This document shows positions 23,447 to 35,375 of a DNA stretch of 64,000 nucleotides, one piece after another. The translations under genes and the position numbers were made by a program. Location of the stretch: the NCBI RefSeq assembly GCF_963583255.1, contig NC_084803.1, positions 24,960,428-25,024,427 of the forward strand, read 5' to 3'. The notes under the pieces were generated by a model. It saw nothing but the letters and a program-made list of their open reading frames with translations. It was not told the origin of the DNA and searched no databases. This DNA is from Pyrus communis (Eukaryota > Streptophyta > Magnoliopsida > Rosales > Rosaceae). Each line of letters begins with the position of its first letter. Within the stretch, counting starts at the first letter, position 1.

Positions 23447-26400
23447 ATGGCCTCCTTCATCTCCAAGCTTTCCGATGAGTGCAACAAGTGTAAAGACTTT
23501 ATTGACTGTAACGCCATCAAAACGCTACGCTTCGAAAATGACCTGGCCACCACTCACCAAATTCTGGGTCCACTATTCAAAGACGCAGTGCCGTCGTGCA
23601 TCACTAACCTTCTCAAGGAGCAATGCTTAACACCCCTAATGCAAGGGTTTGATTGGTCAAAATGGTGCTTGGCGCGGCCCCAAGGGGCTTGGCCCTCGAC
23701 TACCGCAGCCTGGGTCGCCTGGGTCGACCGAATGAGCGCATTCTTCGGCAAATAGTGGAAAGCCCTTGGTATCTATGATGCCATCATGCTCTCGACCATG
23801 GAGATTACCATGGATAGAGAACTGTTCATGGCAGCGCTGAGTTTATGGTGTTCGACCACCAACACCATGATTCTTCCTTTCGACCCTCTCGGCCCCACAG
23901 TTCTCGACATCTCGGCTATCCTTGGGACTTCTCCATCTGGTCTCCCAATCGATGCTGCCCTTTCCGGATGCCCCTCGCTCCTCGACCTAAAAGCGTTGTT
24001 CGACGAACGGGCCGTCGAAACACTCAGCCGAGGCGATTGGGAGCCTTCGAAAGAAGAAGTTTAGAAGCTCCACAAGAACTTATTCAACTACAATACTCTC
24101 ATCCTCCACTTCGCCGGCCGAGGCGAAGAGAGCCTTAGGAAAGGAGAACACGAAGCCTTCCTATTCTACTAGTACAACAAATTCATTTGTTGTACCAGGT
24201 CGAACAAATGCCTGGTCGAGAATATGCCGGCGGCCCAGGCCCTGGCTAGTGGTCGTTCCTTGGTGCTCAGCCCGGCTATCCTTGCCAATCTCTTCCGCTG
24301 CCTGGCCAAGACGACCATCAACAGAATCGACCCGCACCAGAACGGACCCCTCTGGGTATTCCAACTCTGGCTGCAGGTTTACTTCTCCACCCTTCGACCC
24401 GAGGTTCCTGCTTTCCAGCGTTCGGCAGCGCTTGGCCCTCAACTGGCCTCTCGATCGGCGCCTCCTCACCGAGCCGACGAGGTCCTCAAACACTTCTTTA
24501 ATCCCGACGTCATCTCTGACGACGAGTTTCTGGTGTGTCGGCGCCAGAAGTACCCACCTCGATCAGGCTTCCAACGGCCGCGTGGGCCGAGATCGAAGAT
24601 TGTGATCTTCGTCAGCATTGGGGGTCATTTGTATTGGCCCGCGATCTCCCCGTTGGTTGCGATGCCCGCCGAGCCAGTTGGGAGGTCTATCATCCCCATT
24701 TCGTCTCCCGGCAGCTTGGCTACCTCCAAGGTTGCCCTGTACCCCTGCTTGTCTCTCGTTCCCTCTTAAGTTGAGGACGTCTTTCTGGTTCCTCCGAGAG
24801 GGAATGTAAGACGACGGAGCAGGAGTTTCAGGATAAGTGTAAAAATTTTTGGCTTCTACCGACCGTTCCTGAATCCTTGGGTACCGACACCTTCGGGGAC
24901 TGGTGGGATGAGTACACCAGCGACTTCTTCAGCGCCTCGGCCGAAGACGTGGTAAGCAGAGTTTTCGACGACCGGCCCAAACTAGCTCCTGCGGCCCAAC
25001 CCAAGGAGTCGACCCAAGGTATATTGTCATTTTGCTCTTTGTACTTCAATTACTTGCCCCCCGTTATTAATTACTTCGCTATTTCAGGGGGTCGTGTGTC
25101 GAGGAAGGCGGAAGCGGTCGCCGCGGTGGTGAGGGCGAAAAAATTGGTTCCCACGAAGATGACCATTGCCACTGGGCGGACAGTATCCGCCAAACGCCCC
25201 TATCGAGACGCCTAGCCGGAGGATGACGCTCCTCGCCCTTCCAAACGCGTCAAGAAGTTGGCGAAGAAAGGCGACCGAGAGATTCATGTTGTTCCTAGTG
25301 ACACCACAGGGACAACTGCACCTGCCGGCTCTCCTTCTATCCCGGCTTCGGCATACCCCCTTCCTCCAGCCGTCTCTCCGACTGAGGCTACGGCCGATCC
25401 GACCGTCGTATCGGCTCCAGCTTCGGAGCCGGCCATGGTGCCTGCCGTGGGGAAGACGGCCGCACCTGTCGAGGCACCCTCTATCCAGCGACCGACGGTC
25501 ATTCTGGAAGAGGTATAATTCTACTGCCATCCTTTTGTTTATTTAGCCTTCCAATCGTAACAAAGGTTTTCTCAGGACGTCGAGAGCGACGAGAGCGACG
25601 AGGTCCCGCTAAAGCGTCGCCCTCGACCAACCAACTCACCTCCCGTCAATCCTCCTCCGGTGGTCGAGGCAGCCGCTCAAACGCATCCCCCTACGGCGAA
25701 TTGTGGAAAGAGGCCCCTGGCCGTTCCTGAGGCGACGGTCGAAACGCCACTCCATCCGCAGGATGAAGACCTCCCCATTCCTCCGCAAGAAATCTCTTCG
25801 GCCTTTGTAAGTCTTATCTCTTTTGTGTTGATTTTATCATGACACATGTTCTTAAAGTAATATTAAATGTCAGGTGCCCAACCGTTCATTTCACCGACAA
25901 TTTTATGCGCCGACAGGCGTTGTCTATATTTCCTGGCCACCGTCGTGGCCATCAAATGTAGATAACCTCCATCGGCCGCGTGAATTAAGAAGCGGTCTAA
26001 GGCACTGGGCTCGGCCATTAAGTTCCCTGGGTTCGAGCAATGACCCAGAGGGTATGGCCGAAGTCTCCTCCCGGCAGGTCTAAAACAATCCCTTTATCAT
26101 GCACTACATTACCACGTCTTATTTTCCTTTACAAGTTTTCCTCTATGTGCAGCCTTCGTGGGAAGTGGAGCCCGACGCTCTTCTTCAAAGCAAGACTAGT
26201 GAGGCCGGCTCTTCTGCTGCTCCTGCCGAACCAGTGGAGATCGTGCCCGAGACCCAAGCTTTCGTCAAACTGCACGAACTCTTGTCCTTCTCCGCCTCCT
26301 AAGTCTTCCAATGCAAGGGTCTTGACTCCATTGGGGAGTGCCTAAATAACCTTGCCAGCGGCGGTTACCTGAGCACGGAGAATATCTCCTACCTCACTGA

Positions 26401-26797
26401 CCTTCTGGAGCGTACTCGGCAGCACTTCACCATTTTCGAACAAGCTCTTCGGGCCGAGGATGACTTGAAGGCGGCCAAGGTTGCGCATGAGGCTGGCCGA
26501 GATGAGGTGGAGGTGATAAAGGCCAAGAAAGCGCAGTTGACCGAGTTTGATCGCCAGATCTCCGACCTCCAGAGTCAAATTGATGAGCTTCAACGACAAA
26601 GGTTTACTGTTGCTTCAGAGCTTGAAAGGGATTTTGAGGCCAACAGAGCTCGGCTTACGGCCTTCGCTGTCGGCGTGCGGCACATCCAGCAACTGCAGCT
26701 CAACAAGAAAACGAGGCAGGCTGAGATAATTTTGAGCGAAGTGAAGTGGTTGGAGTCGAAAACTGCCCTCGAGACTTTCCATCCTTCGACCCCTTAG
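23447..26797 (+). pseudogene. Antisense plant-mobile-domain (PMD) gene carried by the gypsy element
   Basis: Five exons can be read: 23447-25018, 25088-25512, 25576-25806, 25874-26077 and 26153-26797. All four introns are 63-75 bp with GT-AG ends. Residues ~40-330 resemble the aminotransferase-like plant mobile domain (FDWSKWCL, FMAALSLWCSTTNTMILPF, PTVLDISAILGTSPSGLPID, PAILANLFRCLAK, GPLWVFQLWLQVYF, RQLGYLQGCPVP). A Pro/Ala/Ser-rich linker follows, then a coiled coil (ISDLQSQIDELQRQRFTVAS). Breaks: in-frame TAG at 23753, 24062, 24170 and 25213, TAA at 26300, and a frame slip near 24550. It runs opposite to gag-pol and sits between integrase and 3' LTR. Its biochemical role is unknown; related domains occur in host silencing-linked proteins and in transposons. 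Confidence 0.75.
25975..26045 (+). other. tRNA-like segment inside exon 4 of the PMD gene
   Basis: Contains GCGGTCTAAGGCACTGGG, similar to the A-box/D-arm of tRNA-Leu or Ser, and, ~30 bases on, GGGTTCGAGC (26029-26038), which fits a B box. An acceptor stem closing the pair was not found, so it is not a usable tRNA gene. It may be a SINE fragment or chance. Confidence 0.3.
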
Positions 26798-26915
26798 AAA
26801 ATTATTTTTGTATCTGCTCACTTTTGTTATTAATACAATGGTATTTACTCTTGCATTTCCCACGTGACTGGATAGTACTTTTTTAAAAATTTTCCATTAA
26901 TCGGCAATTTGTGAA

Positions 26916-28229
26916 TTAAACCGGTCCGATCTCTGAGATGATATGCCCCCTTGCCGAGAACTTTATGAACAATGAATGGCCTTCCCAATTCGGCGACCAT
27001 TTGCCAAACCTGGGGTCTTTAATCCCAACAGGCAACACCGTTTGCCACACTGATTCTCCTTCGCCAAACGTTTTCTGTCTTACGCGCTGGTTATACGCTC
27101 GCTCGGCAATTTTCTTTTGTGCTATTAATAGGTTACCCGCGTCAATTCGATTTTCTTCTAAGTCTTCTAATTCTTGTCGCATAGCTTGACTATATTTGAC
27201 ACTGAACAAACTACTCTGCTCGATTACTCGTAATGAGTTTATACTCAACTCGACTGGTAACATAGCGTCGTGTCCATAAGTTAACGCGTAAGGAGTAGTT
27301 CCAGTGGCCAACCAGGGTGAAGTTAGGTATGCCCATAATGCTTCGTTTAACTTCAAATGCCATAGCCCAGGCCTTTCTCTTACCGTTTTTTCGAGGATAC
27401 CGATCAACACTTTATTGTTTGCCTCAGCCTGCCCGTTTGCCTGAGGGTAGTACGGTGTAGATTGCTCAAGTCGAATATTCAGACTTGCCGCGTATTCCTT
27501 AAACCTGTCAACCATGAATATGGTGCCATTGTCGGTTATGATCGTTTCTGGCATGCCGAATCTGGTCACAATATTTTCCTCTACAAAATTGCATACCTCT
27601 TTGGCCGTTAATTCGGCGTATGACCTTGCCTCGACCCACTTAGTGAAATAGTCAGTTGCTACTATTATCCACGCGTGTTTTGCCGCCCCCGACGATGGCG
27701 TGATTTTGCCAATTACGTTCATTGCCCATCCCCTGAACGGCTATGGTTTAGTAACTGAGTGGAGTAATTCGACCGGGGCTCTCTGCATGGGTCCATGAAT
27801 TTGGCATGGTACGCATCTCCGTGCATATTTGATGCAATCCTTTAAAATACTGGGCCAAAAGTAACCGTGTCGTCGAAGCAACCAGCGTATCTTTCGTCCT
27901 GATTGGTAAGCCCCACAAATTCCTTCATGTACCTCGGCCATTGCTTGGACAGCCTCGTGTGGGCCGAGGCACAATAGTAGTAACCCGTCCTCGCCCTTGC
28001 GGTATAATTTGTTTTGGTATGACACATAATTGGTGGCGAGGACCTTCGTTCTTCGGTCGTGTTTCCCATCGGGGTTATCGAGGTATCGTAGCATCGTCTT
28101 TCTCCAATCATCGGGTTGCACCTCGACGACACATACTTCTACGGGGTCTCCTCGTTGTAGTAGGGATGGGAGCAACATCACCCTTGTGCGTATTAGGTGC
28201 GTGCGCTGGAGAGTTTGCCGATTGACCAA
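26916..28229 (-). pseudogene. Gypsy integrase region
   Basis: Minus strand, two frames. 28229-27741 has the zinc-binding (HHCC) part, with CVPCQIHG and, upstream, HEGICGAYQSGRK. 27722-26916 has the catalytic core: VATDYFTKWVEA (Asp 1), IITDNGTIF (Asp 2) and YYPQANGQAEANNK (Glu), followed by the gypsy-type C-terminal region. The two frames are separated by a stop at ~27740. The DDE residues themselves look present. Confidence 0.88.
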
Positions 28230-28461
28230 GGCTAGGTACGATCGCAGGCTTGTGGGTGTTACCCTGCCTAGCTTGCCCCCCGTGAGTTATGCTCCGGAGG
28301 TGATATGGGCGAGTTCATCGGCGTCCGTGTTGTGAATATGCGAAATATGTTCAAAAGTGATCCGTTTAAACGACTCGGCCAAGTAGGTAGCGACCATGTG
28401 ATAGGGCGCTAAAGTACAACTCATGCACCGAAACATGCCTTTGAGTTGGTTAATCACGAGT

Positions 28462-28720
28462 TCAGAAATCACCAAGGACGAGAACGTGGGATGCCCGTAA
28501 ATCGTGTAAAACATGGAGGCCGATGATTAAGGCTTCATATTCGGCCCGATTATTTATACAGCTGAAATCAAACTTGAGAGAAAAATACCAGCGGTAGTGG
28601 TCTGGTGACTGAATGACAATACCAACACCAGCTGAGGTCGAAGTACTGGAACCATCAAAATGCATAGTCCAATGGTTATCACGTGTTGTGATTAAACTAA
28701 TGTCAACGTCGCCCCCCCCC
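28462..28720 (-). pseudogene. Second (archaeal-type) RNase H of the gypsy element
   Basis: Minus strand. MHFDGSSTSTSAGVGIVI and CINNRAEYEALIIGLHVL are the hallmark DGS and N-AEYEAL words of the additional RNase H found in Tat-type elements. It is cut off from the upstream RT-RNase H frame by a 12-base C run on the plus strand (28712-28723) and ends after VLGDF in a stop. Confidence 0.85.
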
Positions 28721-29986
28721 CCCAAAACCATAAGGGGAAGGGTGTTGGGCAAAGAAATCGGCAACAACTTGCCCTTTGACGGCCTTTTGGGGTACGTACT
28801 GTAGGCTGAACTCGTATAAGGCGAGCGTCCATTTCCCAATTCGGCCTTTGACGATGGGCTGAGTGAGCATGTAACGAATCACATCTGTTTGGGCGATGAC
28901 CTGCGTAACAGATGAGAGCATGTAGTGCCGAAGTTTTGATGCGGCGAAAAACAAAGCTAAGCAAAGTTTTTCGACAGGTGAATAATTGAACTCCGGCGAA
29001 TTCAGATTACGGCTCAGATAAAAGATAGCTTGTTCATGCCCTACATTGTTATCTTGCGCGAGGAGACAACCAATGGTTTCAGCGGCTGCCGAAATGTACA
29101 ATTTAAGGGGTTTACCGCGACAAGGTGGAATTAGCACGGGTGGTGTGGAAAGGGCCACCTTGATTTGCGTAAATGCCATTTGATGCTCTTCGCGCCATTC
29201 AAATTTGTCGGAATCCTTAAGTTTAAGGAGCGTAGAAAATGCCTTCATCTTACTGGCCGAATTGGCGATGAAGCGGCGGAGGAAATTTATCTTCCCGAGT
29301 AATGACTGGAGCTGCTTCTTTGTTGTCGGAGGTGGGGCGCTAATGATTGCGCGGGCTTTATTTTCGTCGACTTCAATGCCACGATGGTGCACCAAAAATC
29401 CCAAGAAATTACCGGCCGAAACACCAAAGGCACACTTGGTTGGGTTCATTTTGAGATTATTCTTGCCCATGCGAAGGAAAGCTTGTCGCAGATCATCCAG
29501 GTGCGTTTGGCGGCTCTTAGACTTTACCACCACATCATCGATATAAACTTCGATGATTGTACCGATTAAGTCGTGGAATATCGTATTCATGGCTCGTTGG
29601 TATGTGGCGCTAGCATTCTTGAGGCCGAATGGCATGACTACCCATTCGTAAGTACCGAGTGCCCCAGGGCAGCGGAAAGCCGTCTTGTGGACGTCGGCTT
29701 CAGCGATAAAGATCTGGTTGTAACCGGCATGGCCGTCCATGAAAGATAGCAATTTATGATTAGCTGCAGCATTAATTAGCAAATATGAGATTGGCATTAT
29801 ATATTCATCCTTGGGAGTGGCCAGATTTAGATTACGGAAATCGATGCAAATGCGAATGGCTCCATTTTTCTTTAACACCGGGACGATATTGGCCAACCAT
29901 TCGACGTACTGAGCGGTCCTAATAAACCTGGCTTTTAGAAGCCGAGCTAATTCGTCCTTGATGCCAAGTTGTACTTCGGTCGAAAA
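28703..29986 (-). pseudogene. Gypsy reverse transcriptase and RNase H
   Basis: An open frame of ~397 codons (29896-28703). RT motifs in order: ICIDFRNLNLATPKDEY, LLSFMDGHAGYNQI, FGLKNASATYQRAMN, then the active-site box YIDDVVVKS. RNase H follows: LYISAAAETIGCLLAQ, FYLSRNLNSPEFNYSPVEK and LRHYML. It is the best preserved stretch of the element. The frame then runs into a G-rich homopolymer and loses the downstream domains. Confidence 0.9.
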
Positions 29987-30419
29987 TCAGCGTAGGGGTT
30001 GTCGAAAAGGCTTACACCCGTCCTTGATGCGTAGCTCATGCTCTACAAGGTTTCGATCGAGGCCTGGCATTTCATGATAGTTCCACGCGAAGCAATCTCT
30101 AAATTCCTGGAGTAATTTACGGAGTTCGACCTTCATAGATGGTGGGAGTAACGCGCTGATAAACAATGTTCGATGATCATTGACCGTGCCCATATTGACT
30201 TCCTCTAGTGGGTCCTTAACCTGGGGCCGATTGTATTCGAGTTCGGCTGGCGCGGCCTGAACTTTATCGAAAGATAGAACGAGGCCGTTATCTGCTTCGG
30301 CCAAAAATTCGATTAAATTGATGCCGGAATTTGGTTGCTTGGCAATGGCGTACCAATGGGCCAGCAGACGTTTCATTGTCGATGAAACTGCGGCTTGACG
30401 CCTTTCTTGCTTGGTGGTG

Positions 30420-31000
30420 TTAATCATCGGCATTGGTGAGTAAATCTGCCAAGCCAAGTCTCGCCGAATCCTGTTGGAAAGTCTCGGCGCCGAGCACAAT
30501 AACTTTCTGTACCGAAATTCTCGTCGGTTGTCCATCCTCGTTAAAACCTTGGAGGGTGATATAGCCGACGTGATTATCGTAATAACGAGCCTGAATCATG
30601 TTGGTTTCAAATGGCTGATTATCGGCTGGGTGTACTACGACCGATTTACCATCCCAAAAGATGAGGACTTGGTATAGTGATGAAGGAATGCAACTGGTTT
30701 GGTGGATCCAATCGCGGTCAAGTAATGTGTTATAGTCAGTCTTGGAGTCAATTATAAAGAATGCCGTCATGTGGTGACGACCGGCAATGCTGACTTCCAA
30801 CGGGAGCACTCATTTGGTCTGAGACTTGTCGCCGATGAAGCTGCTCATAGTTATACCTGACGGGATGAGCTCGTTATCAGAACGACGTAAGGCCTTCATG
30901 ACGGACATCGGCATAATGTTAACTGTGGCTCCACAGTCGACAAATACTTTAGAAATGGGAAATCCTTCGATATGAGATATGACGTATAACGGCTTTAGAT
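30420..31000 (-). pseudogene. Gypsy aspartic protease region
   Basis: Minus strand: KVFVDCGATVNIMPMSVM (around 30955-30900) is the active-site word (D-C/S/T-G-A), followed by MSSFIGDKSQ, a stop, then LEVSIAGRHHMTAFFIIDS and YNTLLDRDWIH. These match the protease fold seen upstream of RT in plant gypsy elements. Confidence 0.75.
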
Positions 31001-31542
31001 GTTAGAGATTAACCAAGGGGGAACGGGGAAATAATTCGGCCAAGCTGCCTTAAGGTTGTCCCCATTTCAGACTTCCCTATCGTCGTCGTTTGAGACGAAA
31101 TCCACTTGTGTTGCTTCCTCAGCAACTACGTCCCCGTCCAAGAAATTTGACTGATAGGTACTTGGTTGGAACTCAGCTGGTAGGACGTGGACATACTGAT
31201 CTCCATATGTTCGAGGACCAAGGGACCCATTGGATCGTGGTCGTCGTTTTCCGCAGAAATAACCATAGTATCAGTTGGCGGAGCATCCTTAATCGAACTT
31301 TGGAGTGCCTCGGTGTGAACCAGCATCTGAAGCGTGTTGTCTGAGTCTACCTTATTTTGGCTGTTTTCCTCGACCATGTTTACTGTCGAAGATTTATTTT
31401 AGTCCTGCCCTATACGAGCTCATTCTTCATAGGCGATACGGGCGTTCCTCGTGTCTAGATATGCATCCAACCGCGCTACTCTTTTTCCCTCATCGGCTGT
31501 GAGGCCGAAGATAGATACAGCCGAGAAAACTTCAAAATGATA

Positions 31543-34231
31543 TCACAAGTGCTGAAGGTCTTCGAGAGAAAAGGGTAATTCGGCGGCGTCAATATCCGTG
31601 TAGGGATCGACCTCAAAACCAAGGACCCGAGCCTCCCATATATGTTTGAATCTAGCTTTTATCGCTGGGTCGGAAGTTTTCTGGATAATTTGCTCGGCAT
31701 CAGGGCAGGTTAGTGCTAGGTCGAGGGCTTCCCGACACGCCTTGGGTAGTCCATACAAGTCATTGGCGGAATATTTCTTATGAAACTCTCGCATGTACTC
31801 CAAGGAGTCACCGAGGAATGGAGGGTGTAGATTGCGTCGTATTTTGATGAACGGCTCGAGCGGTGGTAACGGAGAAAGTTTCCTTTCGGCCTCTTGTCTA
31901 AAATGCTCGAGACGAGCTCTCGTCTCCCCAAGCTGGAGAAGAAGCTTGATACGTTTCTCAGACTCTTCAATAGTGGTCTCAAAGTCAGGAGCCGCTACTT
32001 TTTTCCCTTCGAGTAACTCAGTCATGATAGTCGGGGCTGGCCACTCACTAATGCTTTCCACGACCTCTTTTGGTTGCCACCGGTTGGCAGGGTTGGCCTG
32101 CGCTTCTCGTCGTCGAGCTATGCAATCTATCCGTTGGCGACGACGTTTTTGAGATTTAGACAACGCCGTATATAGGCCAGTCGGAGAATTGTAACTGTAC
32201 CAGCGTTGATCCAATATCCTGGGTGGTTTAAACGTTTTTCGATCGGCTGGTGAGCCCGACTTGCTGGCATTGCGCGAGTAATAATCCTCGTTATAGAAAG
32301 GTATGTCAAAGTTAAGACGCTACCTAACCGGGGCCTGGTCTTTTGGTCATACCTGTGGGCCGAGTCTCTCAAACACTTGGCGTCGTGGACCGTTACCAAA
32401 TCCCTTTGGCGATGTTGTAGAGGTCGTAGATGGTGGGCCTAAAGTTAGTGTCGAAGACGTCTTCTTCCTAGGTTCGACTGGTGGCCCCGAGCGTTCTGTT
32501 GGTGGTGCATTTGAAAACAAATCAATCTTCAGTCGTGGTTGACCATTCTGTTTATGGACATGCTGCACTGGGTCGTATTCGGCCTTCCCTTTTCCTTTAT
32601 TTTTAGGGAGATGAGCCTCCACCATACCAATTGTTGTTGAGGGGAAAAGATTGACGTCGACTGCCATCTGCTTCTCCAGGAATTTTAACTTTCCTTTCTC
32701 GATCAACTTTGAATTATGTCTCGGAATACAACACAATTATTGGTTGCATGCTTATTAGAATTATGATACTTGCAGTATATCTTGCCTTTCAATTCGTCGG
32801 CCTTAGGGATAGTGTGCCCGGGCCGAAGTTTGATGATTTTTGCTACCAATAATTGATCGAAAATTGCATCGGCCTTGGTGATATCGAAAGTGTATACTTT
32901 TGATATTTTACTCATTTCCTCGGCGGTCGAATGGGTCTTGGTGTCTTTGGAACTCACTTGAGCTAACGCCTTGCGGACATAAGGTTTATCTATTACTATC
33001 TCGGCCGCGTTCACACTAGCATACTGAGGATCCTCGTTTTCAGCCAATGCATAGCTAACTGTGGGATTCTTATACAACGTTCCCCGGGATTGTGACTTTG
33101 ACATCTTCTCTTCTCGGAGCAAATAATCGTACTGCTCAACGTGTTGAGCAAGTTCGTACATATCTCGAATATTCGCCCCCAGAAACTTTTTTTTGTATTC
33201 CACGTCCAAACCGTTTAGGGCGATCCTGACGAATTCCACTTCGGGGAGAGGTACTCAACACCAATTCCTGGCCAACTTAAACCTTGTTAGGTATTCCATT
33301 GGAGATTCGTCGGACGCTTAAGCCATCCTGGCCAACGATGATACGGACATTTCCATCCCCGATCGATAGAATTGTTCATGGAATTTCTCGACTAATTTTT
33401 CCCAACTCTGTACGGAGTTGGGTGGGAGATTTATGTACCAAGCGAAAGCTGAGCCTGTCAGTGAAAAATTAAACAACCGTAATTTATAGAAGTCGTTATT
33501 GACGTCTCCACACTGCACCGTGAACCAAGCCACATGTTCTAATGAGGATAAAGACGATTCTCCGACGAAAAGACTGAAATTAGGGATCTTGAAACCTCGC
33601 GGGTATTCAAACCTCTCTACATAAGCCGGGTATGGATGGATGAATTTTGGAAACTTTGGTCCCTTCTTTAGGGTCGAGTCAATCATTCTCTGGACCTCGG
33701 TCATGTTTACGGAAGCGGCTTCTTCTCCCTGGCTTGGTCCATCAGATCTATTGCACGGTCCACCTCTTTTATCTAAGTTGATTGGTTGTGGTCGGGCGGA
33801 CCCTTTCTCGGCTTGTACTGGAACATTCGTAGAAAGCTGCCGAGGTTGGCCGACCTGGCCATCTTCAAAGGCTTTACTAACAAATAGTTCAAGCATCCTG
33901 GTCTGTGTGTCGTTGTTACTTCGTATTGTGTCTAGTAAATCATTCATCTTTTGACCAATCGACTGCTCGACCTGTCGATACTGTTCATCGAGTCGTCTCC
34001 AAAGAAACAACCTAGTTGGTGGATCAGAACCCTCCCCACTTCTGAGTTGCGAGGTTGTCCGCCGAGATAGACTTCATTCTCTCGGAGTGTCGCGCTTGTG
34101 GCCTCGGGCGGCGCAACAATGATCGGATTTTTTGCCGGGTGCAAATCCTGCCTAAGGCCTTGCACTGGTAAGTCAGCTGTTGACTTTCCCATGATTGTTT
34201 TCTTCTTTACAGACCGTGTCTCAATGGTCAT
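31543..34231 (-). pseudogene. Gypsy gag region
   Basis: Minus strand. Begins just inside the primer-binding site with a Gly/Pro-poor N-terminus (about 34231-33944). The retrotransposon gag core follows (33700-33318: FPKFIHPYPAYVERFEYPRG, FTGSAFAWYINLPP-like, SWEKLVEKFHEQFY). Next is 33239-32703 (YELAQHVEQYDYLLREEK, CKYHNSNKHATNNCVVFRD, the latter a cysteine/histidine knuckle-like word). The C-terminal part is poorly conserved (32736-31543). At least five frame changes are needed to read it through. Confidence 0.8.
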
Positions 34232-34254
34232 GAACTCCAAAGGTCTAGCACAAT

Positions 34255-34273
34255 GGTCCCACTGGGCGTGCCA
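34255..34273 (-). other. Primer-binding site of the gypsy element
   Basis: Directly inside the 5' LTR the minus strand reads TTTTGGCACGCCCAGTGGG. The TGG start a few bases after the LTR's CA end is the normal layout for a tRNA-primed site. The exact tRNA was not assigned. Confidence 0.7.
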
Positions 34274-34276
34274 AAA

Positions 34277-35370
34277 TGTTGACTCTAAAAATTACAAAAC
34301 CTACGTGGCGCGCAGGCCAAGTAACTAATAAGCTAACTACGTCATTCGGCCGATGAGTAAAATTCGTTGATGTCACGTTGAGCGCGTTATTGACTTCTTT
34401 ATCTTGCGACTGCGACTGACGAATGAACACTCTCGGTCTTTGGGTTCTAGAGCCTGAAGACAAGGCTACTAATTATGCGAAGTTCACAAATTGTCGGCGC
34501 CCGATTCGGTCATTGTGATTATATTCGTAAGAGTATAGGCACGTCAAATCGACACCAAACTATATGGACACAGGTACTCAAATGTGATGTATGTCTTGAT
34601 AGTGAATGTAGTTCGGCCGTCGGAATGCCGAACTCTGAAACTCACTTGTGAGTATCCATTCATAAAGTCACTTGGCGTCCAGTACGTCGAATAACGCAAT
34701 TCGTAACACCTTACTACGCCGAGAGGGCTAGCAAGGTGACCTCTACCAACAAGGGTTCGAAAACCCTTGTCGGCCGAGACTTAGATAAGTAACCAGTCGG
34801 CCTCGACGCAGTGCTGTTTATCCAAACTGAAGGTGTTTCTCGGTCGGCTGATTCTGCGGCAACAGTGCTGTTTATCCAAACTGAAGGTATTCACCGAGTG
34901 CCTCCACAGTGCTGTTTATCCAAACTGAAGGTGTGTCGGCAGAAAAAGAAAAGGAAAAATCTCAAGGTATATGAGAGGCTTTGCACAGGGCAATTGTATG
35001 TTGAATTGAAGGTCATTCTTTGTTGCATGATTTCTTGTATTTATAGCACCCGTTCCTTGAAACCGAATCACGCCCTTATCTGGATTGGGAGTCCTTGTCC
35101 CGTTCCAACTTTACTTCGAACAAACCCACTCCCATTAGGATTTCGAACTTTCCCCTCTTCCGAGGCTTTATTCTTCGCTGACCGGGAATCCTGGTTGCAC
35201 CAGGACTTCCTCGACCTTTTTGTTTATTTGGATTATTCCTTCTTAGGATAGGATTCGACCGACCCTGCTAACTGGCCCGGAATCTATCAAGCAACCTATA
35301 GTAGTTGACATAGCTTTGGGGCGAGCCCAACCGTATGCTCGGCCCAACAATATTATTTTGGGCCCAAACA
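34277..35370 (-). repeat. 5' LTR of the gypsy element
   Basis: 1094 bp. On the minus strand it starts TGTTTGGGCCC and ends GAGTCAACA. TATTTATA at 35038-35045 is its TATA box on the minus strand. Downstream in transcription order, three copies of the motif TGCTGTTTATCCAAACTGAA (plus-strand spelling, about 34813, 34867 and 34911) lie in the R/U5 zone. Confidence 0.9.
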
Positions 35371-35375
35371 AACAC

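Larger units (their letters stand above)
21954..35370 (-). mobile_element. Ty3/gypsy element, Tat type, with antisense accessory gene
   Basis: Target duplication AACAC is present at 21949-21953 and 35371-35375, exactly outside LTR ends TGTTGACTC (21954) and GGGCCCAAACA (35370). On the minus strand the order is 5' LTR, primer-binding site, gag, protease, RT-RNase H, a second (archaeal-type) RNase H, integrase, then an antisense gene and the 3' LTR. Integrase after RT makes it Ty3/gypsy. The extra RNase H and extra ORF region point to the Tat lineage, which is family knowledge. Many stops and frame slips show it is inactive. It is markedly more GC-rich than its AT-rich surroundings. Confidence 0.92.
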
